A DNA stretch of 13,253 nt from the NCBI GenBank assembly GCA_043767025.1, contig JAYUHK010000080.1, positions 1-13,253 of the forward strand, read 5' to 3'. Origin of the DNA: JAYUHK01 sp043767025 (lineage in GTDB: Bacteria; Bacteroidota; Bacteroidia; Chitinophagales; Saprospiraceae). The notes below the pieces were generated by a model. That model did no database searches, was not told the origin of the DNA, and saw only the letters and a program-made list of their open reading frames with translations. A program made the position numbers and the translations under genes. Below, in pieces: positions 1-7,541 of the stretch (the stretch's first letter is position 1; each line of letters starts with the position of its first letter).

Positions 1-99
1 TGCACTTAAATAGATGACATTTAATATTCGACATAATTCGTTGATTTTCAATAGTTTATGATGACTCAAAATTAAAAACTAAAAACTTATAACTACTTA
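1..99 (+). repeat. Dispersed ~99-bp direct repeat, copy 1
   Basis: This stretch matches 9646-9744 in the same orientation with three mismatches in 99 positions. The match stops at base 100. On the left it runs to the window edge, so this copy may be longer. It is non-coding and very AT-rich, and ends in an A-rich tract (ATTAAAAACTAAAAACT). It lies upstream of the DUF6934-like gene. No target duplication or clear hairpin was seen. It is probably a dispersed intergenic repeat of this genome. Confidence 0.85.
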
Positions 100-168
100 C
101 TTGTATTTATATTGTATGCGAAAACGGGTAACAATTAACTAAAATCCATCATTTCGAATAGTTTTTTG

Positions 169-176
169 TAATTTTG
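169..176 (+). promoter_or_regulatory. Candidate -7 element TAATTTTG upstream of the DUF6934-like gene
   Basis: TAATTTTG fits the Bacteroidota -7 consensus TAnnTTTG. Transcription would begin near 182, leaving a leader of about 15 nt before the ATG at 197. No TTTG is found 19-21 bp upstream; the nearest similar sequence, TTTC at 152-155, is too close. The call rests on the -7 match and its placement alone. Confidence 0.35.
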
Positions 177-196
177 TAGGGTAACAAAATCATTCT

Positions 197-643
197 ATGA
201 ATAATCCAAAGTATCAATTAAGAGCTGAACAGGATTTGACTGTTTTTAATTTTATAAGTGAAGGACCGAAGGGTAGAATATCTAAACTAATAGAAATAAA
301 AGAAACGAATCTAAAAGGTTTTTACAATCTATCATTCGGGGATAAAAATGAAGAAACTGGAAAAATAAATGATATAGTTGTTACAAATAATAATGACACT
401 GAAAAAGTTTTAGCAACTGTTGTTTCAGCAATTTACGCTTTTACTGATTTAAATCCCGATGCGTGGATTTATGCAACTGGAAGTACAGATGCGAGAACAA
501 GATTGTGTAGAATGGGAATAAATAAATATCTAAATAAAGTAGAAAATGATTTTGAAATTTATGGCGAATTGGAAAATAATTGGCGCATATTTGACAGGGT
601 CACAAACTTTGAAGGCTTCGTGGTCAAAAGAAAAAAAACTTAA
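197..643 (+). CDS. DUF6934-like protein, function unknown
   Basis: This 148-residue protein has no signal peptide or membrane segment and should be cytoplasmic. I recognise the pattern of the DUF6934 family, which is common in Bacteroidota: an N-terminal stretch FNFISEGPKGRI (about residues 17-28), a central FGD...IVVTNNNDTEKVLATV (about 47-76) and the signature ATGSTDARTRLCRMGI (about 93-108), ending in a basic tail. No catalytic role is established for the family, as far as I know. The length looks complete. A 50-residue gene follows after 11 nt on the same strand, so the two probably form one transcript. The gene is clearly more AT-rich than the core genes to its right. The start is the first ATG, about 20 nt after a TAATTTTG element. 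The family call comes from pattern memory and would need a profile search. Confidence 0.7.
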   Translation: MNNPKYQLRAEQDLTVFNFISEGPKGRISKLIEIKETNLKGFYNLSFGDKNEETGKINDIVVTNNNDTEKVLATVVSAIYAFTDLNPDAWIYATGSTDARTRLCRMGINKYLNKVENDFEIYGELENNWRIFDRVTNFEGFVVKRKKT

Positions 644-654
644 ATTATCATATT

Positions 655-807
655 ATGACAGTAGATGAATTAAATAAAAGGAAAACGCCGATTGTAGTAA
701 TTGATAAGTCATTAGAAAAGTATAAAAATATTGTTTTGTTTCCTGAAAAGTTAGCAAAAGCAAATGACGTTTTAAAAAGGATCGGATTACCAAATATTCC
801 GAAATGA
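655..807 (+). CDS. Small conserved-looking protein (50 aa) paired with the DUF6934-like gene
   Basis: The ATG at 655 opens a 50-codon frame ending in TGA at 805-807. The product begins MTVDELNKRKTPIVVIDKSL and ends LPNIPK. It is lysine-rich (11 K) and soluble, with no signal peptide or transmembrane segment. A hydrophobic beta-like segment (TPIVVID), a short motif LFPEKLAKA and a probable helix follow one another, which looks like real protein rather than noise. It starts 11 nt after the DUF6934-like stop codon and is probably co-transcribed. I recall similar short proteins beside DUF6934 genes, but I assign no function. A two-gene toxin-antitoxin-like arrangement is one possibility; nothing in the sequence proves it. 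Confidence 0.6.
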   Translation: MTVDELNKRKTPIVVIDKSLEKYKNIVLFPEKLAKANDVLKRIGLPNIPK

Positions 808-900
808 AGTATTTGGCGCAGTCCGCAACCAGCGTGTATTCGTTGAAATGCTGCCTAATTTTCGTTCACAGAACAAATGGTCAAGAGAATTAAGTATTCG

Positions 901-919
901 CTCACAAAATTTTTGTGAG
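901..919. other. Small perfect hairpin upstream of atpC
   Basis: CTCACAAAA and TTTTGTGAG form a perfect 9-bp inverted repeat around a single T. It lies 98 nt after the small gene and 75 nt before atpC. It has no adjoining T-run on the plus strand beyond the stem itself, so it is a weak terminator candidate for the DUF6934 module or a processing or regulatory hairpin. Confidence 0.4.
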
Positions 920-994
920 TGTGCGTTATTATTGTAACTAATTGATTAGCAACTGTTTATACGACTAATCACTAAAAACTAAAAACTATTTAGT

Positions 995-1243
995 ATGAAT
1001 ATTTCAGTTTTAACACCAGATAAAGAAGTGTTTTCGGGAGGCATTACGTCTGTCAAAGTGCCGGGCGTAAGCGGTCAGTTTCAGGTACTCAAAAACCATG
1101 CAGCTTTAGTGTCTGCTTTGGGCGCAGGCGACGTGACCATCGCTAAAGAAGACGGAACTAAAATGAAATTTCAGATAGAAAAAGGCTTCATTGAAGTCCT
1201 TCGCAATGAAATTTCGCTGCTCGTGCAAGGTCTGAAAATGTAG
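995..1243 (+). CDS. atpC: F1Fo ATP synthase epsilon subunit (AtpC), short form
   Basis: This 82-residue protein is the epsilon subunit of the F1 sector of ATP synthase, part of the central rotor stalk on the cytoplasmic face of the membrane. It begins MNISVLTPDKEVFSGGITSV and contains the conserved core motif GVSGQFQVLKNHAALVSALGAGDV (about residues 24-47, here broken into known blocks G-x-FQVL-x-NHA-x-LVSAL-x-G), then the hydrophobic strand KGFIEVLRNEISLLV. This is the N-terminal beta-sandwich domain only; the helical C-terminal domain of E. coli-type epsilon (about 139 aa) is missing, which is normal in Bacteroidota. In that phylum atpC usually follows atpD directly. Here the gene upstream is the DUF6934 pair, so atpD is not adjacent. 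A strong hairpin lies 36 nt downstream. The start is the only ATG that gives the family N-terminus. Confidence 0.95.
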   Translation: MNISVLTPDKEVFSGGITSVKVPGVSGQFQVLKNHAALVSALGAGDVTIAKEDGTKMKFQIEKGFIEVLRNEISLLVQGLKM

Positions 1244-1278
1244 ATTTTTGGGTAAATATTTTTACAAAAAGCACCAAT

Positions 1279-1322
1279 AAAAAGGCTATTTTCTGCTCGA
1301 AAGAGTGAAAATAGCCTTTTTT
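1279..1322. terminator. Bidirectional rho-independent terminator between atpC and the ATP-grasp gene
   Basis: AAAAAGGCTATTTTC (1279-1293) pairs perfectly with GAAAATAGCCTTTTT (1307-1321) around a 13-nt loop. Each strand has a T-run at the far end of the stem, so it can stop transcription from both sides. It sits between two convergent genes, as expected for such a signal. Confidence 0.85.
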
Positions 1323-1345
1323 ATTGCCCAAATCTGCAGATTTTT

Positions 1346-2557
1346 TTAATGACTTGGCTTATCGGGTGCAGGCGCGCTGGCGTGAAAATCCCTAAAAATT
1401 ACGGTAGCAAAATCATCTAAAAGCGATAGGATTTGCTCCCGAGTTTCGGAGTGCACAATCATACCGATGTGATGTTCCATATTCATGCGCCAGCAGATCT
1501 CTGGATTCTGAAACCTCGAAGTGTCAGGATATTGGTCGCGAGCAAGCGAAACTACTATCCCCGCGTGGTCATTTTTTATTTTTGGCAATTCATATTTTTC
1601 GCCGTTGGCAACAGCAACTTCCAATTTTGCCCACTCTGCCCAAAGGTTCAATCCCGATGAGTATTCGACCATTTCAGCCAAATTCGCCCCTCCGACTCTT
1701 GACGCAGTTTCGAGAAAATAGTATTTGTCGTCGTCGTGGCAACGGATAAATTCTGTGTGCGACGCGCTGTATTGCATTCCGAAGGCTTTCATTACTTGGG
1801 CGTTCATTTTTTGCAATTCTTTGTCGTCTTTGCTTCCAAAATCTACCGTTGCGGAGCGAAATATTCCGCCGCCGTGCGCTACTTCAAACGGCGTATTGAC
1901 GTATTGGCTGACTCTGCAAAAAAGCACATTGCCGTCCTGCGTCAGCGCGTCCGCATGATAAACTGCGCCGGGTTTGAACTGCTCTATGAGGTAATGATGG
2001 CGGTCTGCTCCGATGATATTCAGTACGTCCCAAAGTTCTTCGGCAGAATACACTTTTTTGATACCCGTAGCGGAGGCTTCCGAGCGCGGCTTGACGACCC
2101 ACGGCGCAGGCACTCGCTGGGTATAAGCGTGAATATCCGCATCGTGAAAAAGCGAACTGAACGCAGGGACGTTGATGCCAGCGTCTTGGGCTTTCATTCG
2201 CATAGCGAGCTTGTCGCGAAAATAGCGAGCGGTGGTCTGTCCCATACCCGGCACGCGGAAATGTTCGCGCATCAGAGCCGCTTTTTCTACGTCAAAATCG
2301 TCGAGGGCTACGATTCGGTCGATTCGTTTGGCTTGCATCAGCCAAGCCAGCCCAGAAAGGACTTCGTCCATATTCCAGTTGCCTTTTTCGTCATCTTGGA
2401 CGAAAAAAATCTCGTCGATAGCTTCGCGCGCCCACGGTTTGTGTTCGTGTTTTTTGGAGGTCACGAGATAAACAGTGCTGCCCGTTTTTTTAGCTGCGCG
2501 CAAGAAGTCGTCGCCTTTATGGAAACTCGCAATACAAAGAATAGAAAGTGAAGACAT
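1346..2557 (-). CDS. ATP-grasp domain protein (carboxylate-amine ligase-like)
   Basis: This is a 403-residue protein from the ATG at 2557. It has the three-part ATP-grasp layout: an N-terminal Rossmann-like part (MSSLSILCIASFHKGDDFLR, about residues 1-100, with the acidic LDDFDVE at 85-91); an ATP-binding part with FRDKLAMR (113-120) and the conserved lysine in WVVKPRSEASATGI (153-166, K156); and a metal- and nucleotide-binding part with TEFIR and FLETASRVGGAN, whose glutamate and arginine/asparagine are typical ligands. Such enzymes join a carboxylate to an amine or similar nucleophile through an acyl phosphate, or resemble biotin carboxylase; the substrate cannot be read from the sequence. 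The frame is also open to an ATG at 2629, giving 427 residues, but that ATG overlaps the -7 promoter element, and the family N-terminus fits the 2557 start. It is a single gene, convergent with atpC and divergent from asnB. Confidence 0.85.
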   Translation of the reverse strand: MSSLSILCIASFHKGDDFLRAAKKTGSTVYLVTSKKHEHKPWAREAIDEIFFVQDDEKGNWNMDEVLSGLAWLMQAKRIDRIVALDDFDVEKAALMREHFRVPGMGQTTARYFRDKLAMRMKAQDAGINVPAFSSLFHDADIHAYTQRVPAPWVVKPRSEASATGIKKVYSAEELWDVLNIIGADRHHYLIEQFKPGAVYHADALTQDGNVLFCRVSQYVNTPFEVAHGGGIFRSATVDFGSKDDKELQKMNAQVMKAFGMQYSASHTEFIRCHDDDKYYFLETASRVGGANLAEMVEYSSGLNLWAEWAKLEVAVANGEKYELPKIKNDHAGIVVSLARDQYPDTSRFQNPEICWRMNMEHHIGMIVHSETREQILSLLDDFATVIFRDFHASAPAPDKPSH

Positions 2558-2628
2558 AAGCAAAGTTGGTATTTTGTTGAAGAAGATATTTGGCAAGTAT
2601 TTATTTTCGTTTGTACTTTCTTGCCACA

Positions 2629-2660
2629 CAAAGTTATGAATATCTTATCTATTTGTCAAA
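2629..2660 (-). promoter_or_regulatory. Bacteroidota-type promoter of the ATP-grasp gene
   Basis: Read on the minus strand, TTTG (2660-2657) is followed after exactly 20 nt by TAACTTTG (2636-2629), a full match to the Bacteroidota consensus TTTG-N19-21-TAnnTTTG. Transcription would start near 2623, giving a leader of about 65 nt to the ATG at 2557. Because it overlaps the more upstream ATG at 2629, it argues against that start. Confidence 0.65.
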
Positions 2661-2803
2661 CCTATTTTTAGGATTTAAAATTCCTCTTCATTGAAACGTA
2701 GAGCGTTGCGATGAAAAATAATTTTAATTCAGCAAAAAAATGGGTACTGTTTCTGACGTTTTCTTAAAAAAAAGCACTATTTTTAACAAAAATTGAGTGT
2801 AAA

Positions 2804-4576
2804 ATGTGTGGAATAGCTGTAATCATCGCTAAAGAAAATGCTTTTATTGAGCGCGACGAAATAGAAAATATGACTCGTCTGGTAGCGCACCGCGGACCAG
2901 ACGGCGAAGGATTTTTTATGGAAAAAAATATCGCCTTCGGGCATCGGCGATTGGCGATATTGGACTTGCAGCAGCGAGGCAGCCAACCCATGCACTGCAT
3001 AGACGAAAATTATACGATTGTCCACAACGGAGAAATCTATAACTATTTGGAAATCAGACAATTACTTACAACCCAACACTATCGGTTTGAAACCGAAACC
3101 GATACGGAGGTTATAGCAGCGGCTTACGATTGTTGGGGAGAGCGTTGCGTGGAGCGGTTCAACGGAATGTGGGCGTTTGTCATTTACGACAAAAAAAAGC
3201 AACTAATATTTGCTTCTCGCGACCGATTCGGCGTAAAACCGATGTATTATTTTGAAAATAAACAAAAAACATATCTTGTTTCGGAGCTAAAACAACTTAC
3301 GGCTTCTACGGATTGGCAGCCCAAAATAAACAAATCTATCGCCGCCGATTTTTTGGAAAAAGGGCTAAAAAATCATACGGAGGCGACTTTTTTTGAAAAT
3401 GTATTTTCGGTTCCGCCTGCGCATAATTTTATCTATTCGCTGGAGCGTCAAGATTTTGAAATAAAAAAATACTATCAGTTGCCAGCTCCCGCGAAGGAAA
3501 AAACGCCCTTTAACTTTCAGAATACCAAAACGCAATTTCTCGAACTTTTGAGCGATGCCGTGCGGCTGCGGCTGCGGTCGGACGTGTCGGTAGGCACTAC
3601 ACTTTCGGGAGGTTTGGACAGCACCTCCATCACCGCGCTGGCGGCTGAGTTGTTGCCGCACCGTCCGCCGACGGTGAGTGCTTGTTTTCCGAAGGAAAAA
3701 AACGATGAATCAAAGTTCGTCGCATTTGTCACAGACTATCTGCACTTGGAAAACAAACCCGTCTATCCAACTTTCCAACAGACGATGGACGACCTCCAAA
3801 AAGTCGTGTGGCACCAAGACGAGCCGATTGGTTCGGCAAGCGTGGTGGCGCAATATCAGGTGTTTCGGGAGGCTAACAGAAACAAAATTCCAGTCATGCT
3901 GGACGGACAAGGTGCAGATGAGATATTATTTGGATACAACTTTTTTTACAAAATTTATTTTAAAAATTTATTTTTCAAAAATCCCCTAAAATCGCTGCTG
4001 GCAGTCGCTAATTTGTTTAGATTTCACGTGAGCTTTGCTCAACTTATTTTTGGCAAAAAAACCATTTTTACTGATTTTTTAGTCCAAAAAAGCACGCAAA
4101 AAACCCAAAAAGTAAAAAATATGTCCGAAATGAGCCAAAAAATGCTGCAAATAAATCCATTACCATCTTTACTGCATTATGCAGACAGAAATTCTATGGC
4201 GGCTTCGATAGAGTCGAGATTGCCATTTATGGATTTTAGACTGATAGAATTTTGTTTTGAAATACCCGATGACTACAAAATATATTTTGGAAAAAGAAAA
4301 TACATTTTGCGAGAAGCAATGAAATCGAAAATACCAAAAGAAATTTATTTGCGATACGATAAACTGGCTTTCGCAACTCCGCAGGACGACTGGATGCGCC
4401 AAAATGCAGCTTTTTTTAGACAAAAATTAGAGCATATCGGCGACCAAAACACCGATTTTATCAACAGTCAAGCTTTGCTCCTCGCTTTCGATGCTTTTCT
4501 CGGCAACTCAAAAATATCTTCTGACGTTTTTTGGCGAGTCCTAACTTTTGGTATTTGGAGAAAAACTTTTTTTTGA
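2804..4576 (+). CDS. asnB: Asparagine synthase (glutamine-hydrolyzing), AsnB family
   Basis: This 590-residue cytoplasmic enzyme makes asparagine from aspartate, ATP and glutamine. The N-terminal class II glutamine amidotransferase domain starts with the nucleophile Cys2 (MCGIAVII) and has HRGPDGEG (29-36), the glutamine-binding Arg49 in HRRLAIL, NGEIYNY (75-81) and Asp100 in TDTEV. The synthetase domain has the pyrophosphate loop SGGLDS (268-273), then LDGQGADEILFGY and the C-terminal SIESRLPFMDFRLIEF block with a conserved KYILREAM. All key residues are present, so it should be active. The length (590 aa versus about 554 in E. coli AsnB) fits the longer bacterial subgroup often found in surface-polysaccharide loci, so a related amidotransferase reaction on another acceptor is possible. 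It is a single gene divergent from the ATP-grasp gene. The start is fixed because Cys2 must follow the initiator Met. Confidence 0.93.
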   Translation: MCGIAVIIAKENAFIERDEIENMTRLVAHRGPDGEGFFMEKNIAFGHRRLAILDLQQRGSQPMHCIDENYTIVHNGEIYNYLEIRQLLTTQHYRFETETDTEVIAAAYDCWGERCVERFNGMWAFVIYDKKKQLIFASRDRFGVKPMYYFENKQKTYLVSELKQLTASTDWQPKINKSIAADFLEKGLKNHTEATFFENVFSVPPAHNFIYSLERQDFEIKKYYQLPAPAKEKTPFNFQNTKTQFLELLSDAVRLRLRSDVSVGTTLSGGLDSTSITALAAELLPHRPPTVSACFPKEKNDESKFVAFVTDYLHLENKPVYPTFQQTMDDLQKVVWHQDEPIGSASVVAQYQVFREANRNKIPVMLDGQGADEILFGYNFFYKIYFKNLFFKNPLKSLLAVANLFRFHVSFAQLIFGKKTIFTDFLVQKSTQKTQKVKNMSEMSQKMLQINPLPSLLHYADRNSMAASIESRLPFMDFRLIEFCFEIPDDYKIYFGKRKYILREAMKSKIPKEIYLRYDKLAFATPQDDWMRQNAAFFRQKLEHIGDQNTDFINSQALLLAFDAFLGNSKISSDVFWRVLTFGIWRKTFF

Positions 4577-4581
4577 ACAAA

Positions 4582-4635
4582 CCTAAAAAAATAACGGCCT
4601 TCCAAAGCGAGCTTTGAAAGGCAGTTATTTTTAGG
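4582..4635. terminator. Long hairpin between convergent asnB and dnaN
   Basis: CCTAAAAA...TAAC...GCCTTCCAAAGC (4582-4608) pairs with GCTTTGAAAGGC...GTTATTTTTAGG (4611-4635) around a 2-nt centre, with one mismatch in the inner stem and small internal differences in the outer A/T part. The A-run and T-run flank a GC-richer inner stem, so it can act as a terminator on both strands. It lies 5 nt after the asnB stop codon. Confidence 0.75.
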
Positions 4636-4700
4636 AATTTCTCATTCTTTAGGAATGAAGAAAAAATAAATAGTTTATTTTAGATGCGTTCCTTATTTGT

Positions 4701-5816
4701 TTAATTTCCCAACATTACTGGCATCACGAGCATCAAGATGGATTCGCCGTCCACGGATTCGGTCGGCAGCATTAGTCCTGCGCGGCTTGGGGTAGAAAGC
4801 TCGATTTTTATCTCGTCGCCGTCCAAAACTCCCAACATTTCTACCATAAATTTGGCATTGAACCCAATCGTAATCGGAGTTCCGGCGTAAGTACAGGTTA
4901 GTTGCTCGGTGGCTTCGTTAGAAAAATCCAAATCTTGCGCCGAAATGGTCAGGCTGCCGTCTTGGATATTGAGGACGACTTGGTTGGTCGTTTTATTGGC
5001 ATAAATAGCAATCCGCTTCAGGGAATTTTGTAGGTCGCTGCGCCCGACATTGAGGACGTTGGGGTTGTCGGTCGGTATGACGGCGTTGTAGTCGGGATAG
5101 CGAGCGTCAATCAGTCTGCAAACCAAATGGACGTTGGCGAAGCTAAAAAAAGCGTTGGTTTTGTTGAAAGAAAGCGTCACTTGCTCTCCAACAGGAAGTA
5201 CGCCTTTGAGCAGATTGAGTGCTTTTTTGGGCATAATGAAGTTGGCGGAATGTTCGCCTTGCGCACTGGTAGATTTGTAGCGGACGAGGCGATGCGCGTC
5301 GGTGGCGACAAACGTAATGCCTTCTTTTTCTATCTGAAAATAAACGCCCGTCATGGCGGGGCGGAGGTCGTCGCTGCTGGTAGCAAAAAGCGTTTTGGCG
5401 ATGGCTTGCCCGAGCGTGCCGGCTGGTAAAGTGACCGATTGCGACAAGTCTGCATCTGGAATCTGTGGAAAATCATTGCCGTCTTCGCCTGCCAAGCGGT
5501 ATTTTCCGAAGGCAGAGGTTATCTCGATGCCGAAATTTTCATCGTTGATGGAAAAAGTAATCGGCTGCGAAGGCAGTGCTTTGAGCGTATCCAGCAAAAT
5601 GCGAGCGGGAACTGCGACCAATCCGTTGGCATCGGACATTACGTCGAGCGAAGTCGTGATAGAAGTTTCTAAATCCGTGGCGGAGATAGTAAGTTGGTTG
5701 CTGACGATGGTGAATAAGAAATCTTCCAAAATCGGCAATACTGGATTGGAGCTGATTGCGCCGTTGGCGATTTGCAGCTGCTTCAAAAGGTCGGTAGAAT
5801 TGACGCTGAATTTCAT
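4701..5816 (-). CDS. dnaN: DNA polymerase III beta subunit (sliding clamp)
   Basis: This 371-residue protein is the ring-shaped clamp that tethers DNA polymerase III to DNA and serves as docking site for many replication and repair proteins. It begins MKFSVNSTDLLKQLQIANGA and shows the three-domain DnaN pattern: NPVLPILEDFLF with ATDLETSI in domain 1 (about 24-55), VYFQIEKEGITFVATDAHRLVRY in domain 2 (its ATDAHRL block is diagnostic), and a third domain ending in the family C-terminus LMLVMPVMLGN, where the MP-x-L type tail contributes to the hydrophobic cleft. The length matches the usual 365-375 residues. The frame is open to an ATG at 5873, but the extra 19 residues (MKLIRPFQILSNKK...) are not part of the family, so the ATG at 5816 is preferred. 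dnaA, recF and gyrB are not nearby, as is common in Bacteroidota. It is a single gene with convergent asnB and a divergent M16 gene. Confidence 0.96.
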   Translation of the reverse strand: MKFSVNSTDLLKQLQIANGAISSNPVLPILEDFLFTIVSNQLTISATDLETSITTSLDVMSDANGLVAVPARILLDTLKALPSQPITFSINDENFGIEITSAFGKYRLAGEDGNDFPQIPDADLSQSVTLPAGTLGQAIAKTLFATSSDDLRPAMTGVYFQIEKEGITFVATDAHRLVRYKSTSAQGEHSANFIMPKKALNLLKGVLPVGEQVTLSFNKTNAFFSFANVHLVCRLIDARYPDYNAVIPTDNPNVLNVGRSDLQNSLKRIAIYANKTTNQVVLNIQDGSLTISAQDLDFSNEATEQLTCTYAGTPITIGFNAKFMVEMLGVLDGDEIKIELSTPSRAGLMLPTESVDGESILMLVMPVMLGN

Positions 5817-6015
5817 ATTGTTAGAAAGTTTTTTTTTGTTTGATAATATTTGGAACGGTCTTATGAGTTTCAATCTGCAAAGAACGTCAAATTGAGTGAA
5901 TATTGTTGATTTTTTTCAATCAAAAAACTAACAACCTCAAAAAAAGTGTGGAAAACTTTTTTTTGGGAAGGAAGAAAAAATAAATTAACCATTTTTTGGG
6001 CTAAATCGCAATGAG

Positions 6016-6047
6016 TTTCTGTTTTTTCCATTTTTCTGCTACCTTTG
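6016..6047 (+). promoter_or_regulatory. Candidate Bacteroidota-type promoter of the M16 homologue
   Basis: TACCTTTG (6040-6047) fits the -7 consensus TAnnTTTG exactly. TTTC (6016-6019), one base from TTTG, stands 20 nt upstream, the right spacing. Transcription would start near 6053, only a few bases before the ATG at 6059 or about 42 nt before the ATG at 6095. It lies inside the longest open frame (from 6011), which speaks against that start. Confidence 0.5.
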
Positions 6048-6058
6048 CCGACTTTATT

Positions 6059-7339
6059 ATGCAGATAAAACTGAACAGAAAAAAATCTCCGCCGATGCGC
6101 GATATTGCTATTCCGACGCTTTCGCCGCCGCAATGCTATCGCTTGGACAACGGAATCCCCGTCTATGCCGTCCATCTCGGCACGCAAGATATTCTAAAAG
6201 TTGAGGTAGTTTTTAACTCGGGTCGCCCTGACGAACACCGTCCTATCGCCGCTCGAGCGACGGCGGCGATGCTCAAAGAAGGAACATACTCGCGGACTTC
6301 GGCGGAAATTGCGGAGCATATTGATTTTTATGGCGGCAGCTTTTCCGTCCCCACGCAGCTGGATACGTCGAATATTATTTTGTGCTGCTTGACCAAACAT
6401 TTTTCTAAACTCCTCTCGTTGCTGGAGGATTTGCTGCATTGTCCGTCTTTTCCGCAGCGAGAATTGGATATTTTTATCGAAAATAATATCCAGCGGCTGC
6501 AAATAGAACTCACCAAAAATGAAGTCATCGCCTATCGAAAAATTACGGAACTCATCTTTGGAGAGCAGCACCCGTATGGTTACAATAGTTTTCCTGACAC
6601 TTATTCGTCGCTTACGAGAGCGGATTTGCAGAAGCATTTTGACGAAAAATTTAATCCAGATATTTGTTCTATCTTTTTGAGTGGAAAAATAAGCGAGGAC
6701 ACGATTGACCAGCTCAACGCACATCTTGGGCAGCGCAAAACACGGAGTTTGATGCAGCCAGTACTGATACTGCCACAGACCTTGATGCCCGAAAAAATTA
6801 AAATCGTCAATTCCGATACGACTCAAACGGCAGTAAAAATCGGCTGCCGAATGTTCAACCGACTTCACGAAGATTACAACGGAATGTTCGTCCTCAACAC
6901 AGTTTTGGGTGGTTATTTTGGCTCGCGACTGATGGCAAATATTCGAGAAGAAAAAGGATTTACCTACAATATTTACTCGTCTTTCGATACGATGCTGCAC
7001 GACGGCTATTTTTACGTCAGCACCGAAGTCGGCAACGACTTTGTAGAAGCTACGCGCGAGGAAATCTATAAGGAAATGCACCTTCTCCGGACCGAACCCA
7101 TCGGCGAGGCAGAGCTGCAAATGCTCCGAAATTACTTGCTCGGCAATCTATTGACGCTGGTAGATGGTCCGTTCAACATCGCCGACACTATCAAAACGCT
7201 GCTTACCGAAAACGCCAATATCGAGCATTTTCACAGCCTCGGCAACAGTATCAAAAATATTCAAGCGGACGAATTGCAAGCGTTGGCGCAAAAATATTTT
7301 CACCCCGAAAAAATGTGGGAAGTAATTGTTGGGGTGTGA
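6059..7339 (+). CDS. M16-family (insulinase-like) peptidase homologue without zinc-binding motif
   Basis: The product is 426 residues from the ATG at 6059. The N-terminus (LNRKKSPPMRDIAIP, then YRLDNGIPVYAVHLG) and the two similar halves match M16B peptidases. The inverted zinc motif HxxEH, which should precede the GT of MLKEGT (about residue 75), is replaced by R-A-T-A-A, so the protein should not hydrolyse peptides itself. The second half keeps the partner-type signature NIREEKGFTYNIYSSF (about 300-315), whose Arg/Tyr help bind substrate in the catalytic subunit's chamber. It thus resembles the non-catalytic subunit of a two-subunit M16 enzyme, as in mitochondrial processing peptidase alpha. 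The usual catalytic partner is not in this window. No signal peptide is evident from this start. Starts at 6011 (longer) or 6095 (shorter) are possible; 6059 best fits the family N-terminus and the promoter. Confidence 0.85.
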   Translation: MQIKLNRKKSPPMRDIAIPTLSPPQCYRLDNGIPVYAVHLGTQDILKVEVVFNSGRPDEHRPIAARATAAMLKEGTYSRTSAEIAEHIDFYGGSFSVPTQLDTSNIILCCLTKHFSKLLSLLEDLLHCPSFPQRELDIFIENNIQRLQIELTKNEVIAYRKITELIFGEQHPYGYNSFPDTYSSLTRADLQKHFDEKFNPDICSIFLSGKISEDTIDQLNAHLGQRKTRSLMQPVLILPQTLMPEKIKIVNSDTTQTAVKIGCRMFNRLHEDYNGMFVLNTVLGGYFGSRLMANIREEKGFTYNIYSSFDTMLHDGYFYVSTEVGNDFVEATREEIYKEMHLLRTEPIGEAELQMLRNYLLGNLLTLVDGPFNIADTIKTLLTENANIEHFHSLGNSIKNIQADELQALAQKYFHPEKMWEVIVGV

Positions 7340-7541
7340 GGAGCGTAAAGTATTCTATTTTTTGGGGTAATATTTCTGTTTATTGTTATTTTCTGACAGC
7401 GCAGCGCGAGCCAAAATATTATCCAATAGTAGTTTTTTACTTTTTGAATAAAAAAAACCAAAAAAACCAAACGGCTGCTTTGTACCGTAATTTAGTTTGA
7501 GATTTTACTATTTTATTTTTAAATCAAAAAAACTATTTTTT

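Noticed and set aside
815..940. Plus-strand frame with protein-like text (FGAVRNQRVFVEMLPNF) after the small gene
   Set aside because: It has no start codon before the conserved-looking part and crosses the 901-919 hairpin; it may be a repeat or relic, but the evidence is too thin to list.
74..990. Recurring short A-rich tract CTAAAAACTAAAAACT near 77, 971 and 9718
   Set aside because: These tracts are common low-complexity leader sequence in AT-rich Bacteroidota intergenic regions; two of the three are already part of the 99-bp repeat.
1736..2551. Long plus-strand open frame (271 codons) opposite the ATP-grasp gene
   Set aside because: It lies wholly antisense to a gene with clear family motifs, and its text has no recognisable domain; it is a by-product of codon use on the other strand.
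6011..6058. Longer N-terminus of the M16 homologue
   Set aside because: The extra 16 residues (MSFCFFHFSATFADFI) overlap a good promoter match and do not belong to the family N-terminus.
6194..7120. Long minus-strand open frame (308 codons) opposite the M16 homologue
   Set aside because: It is antisense to a well-supported gene and has no family-like motifs or plausible start context.
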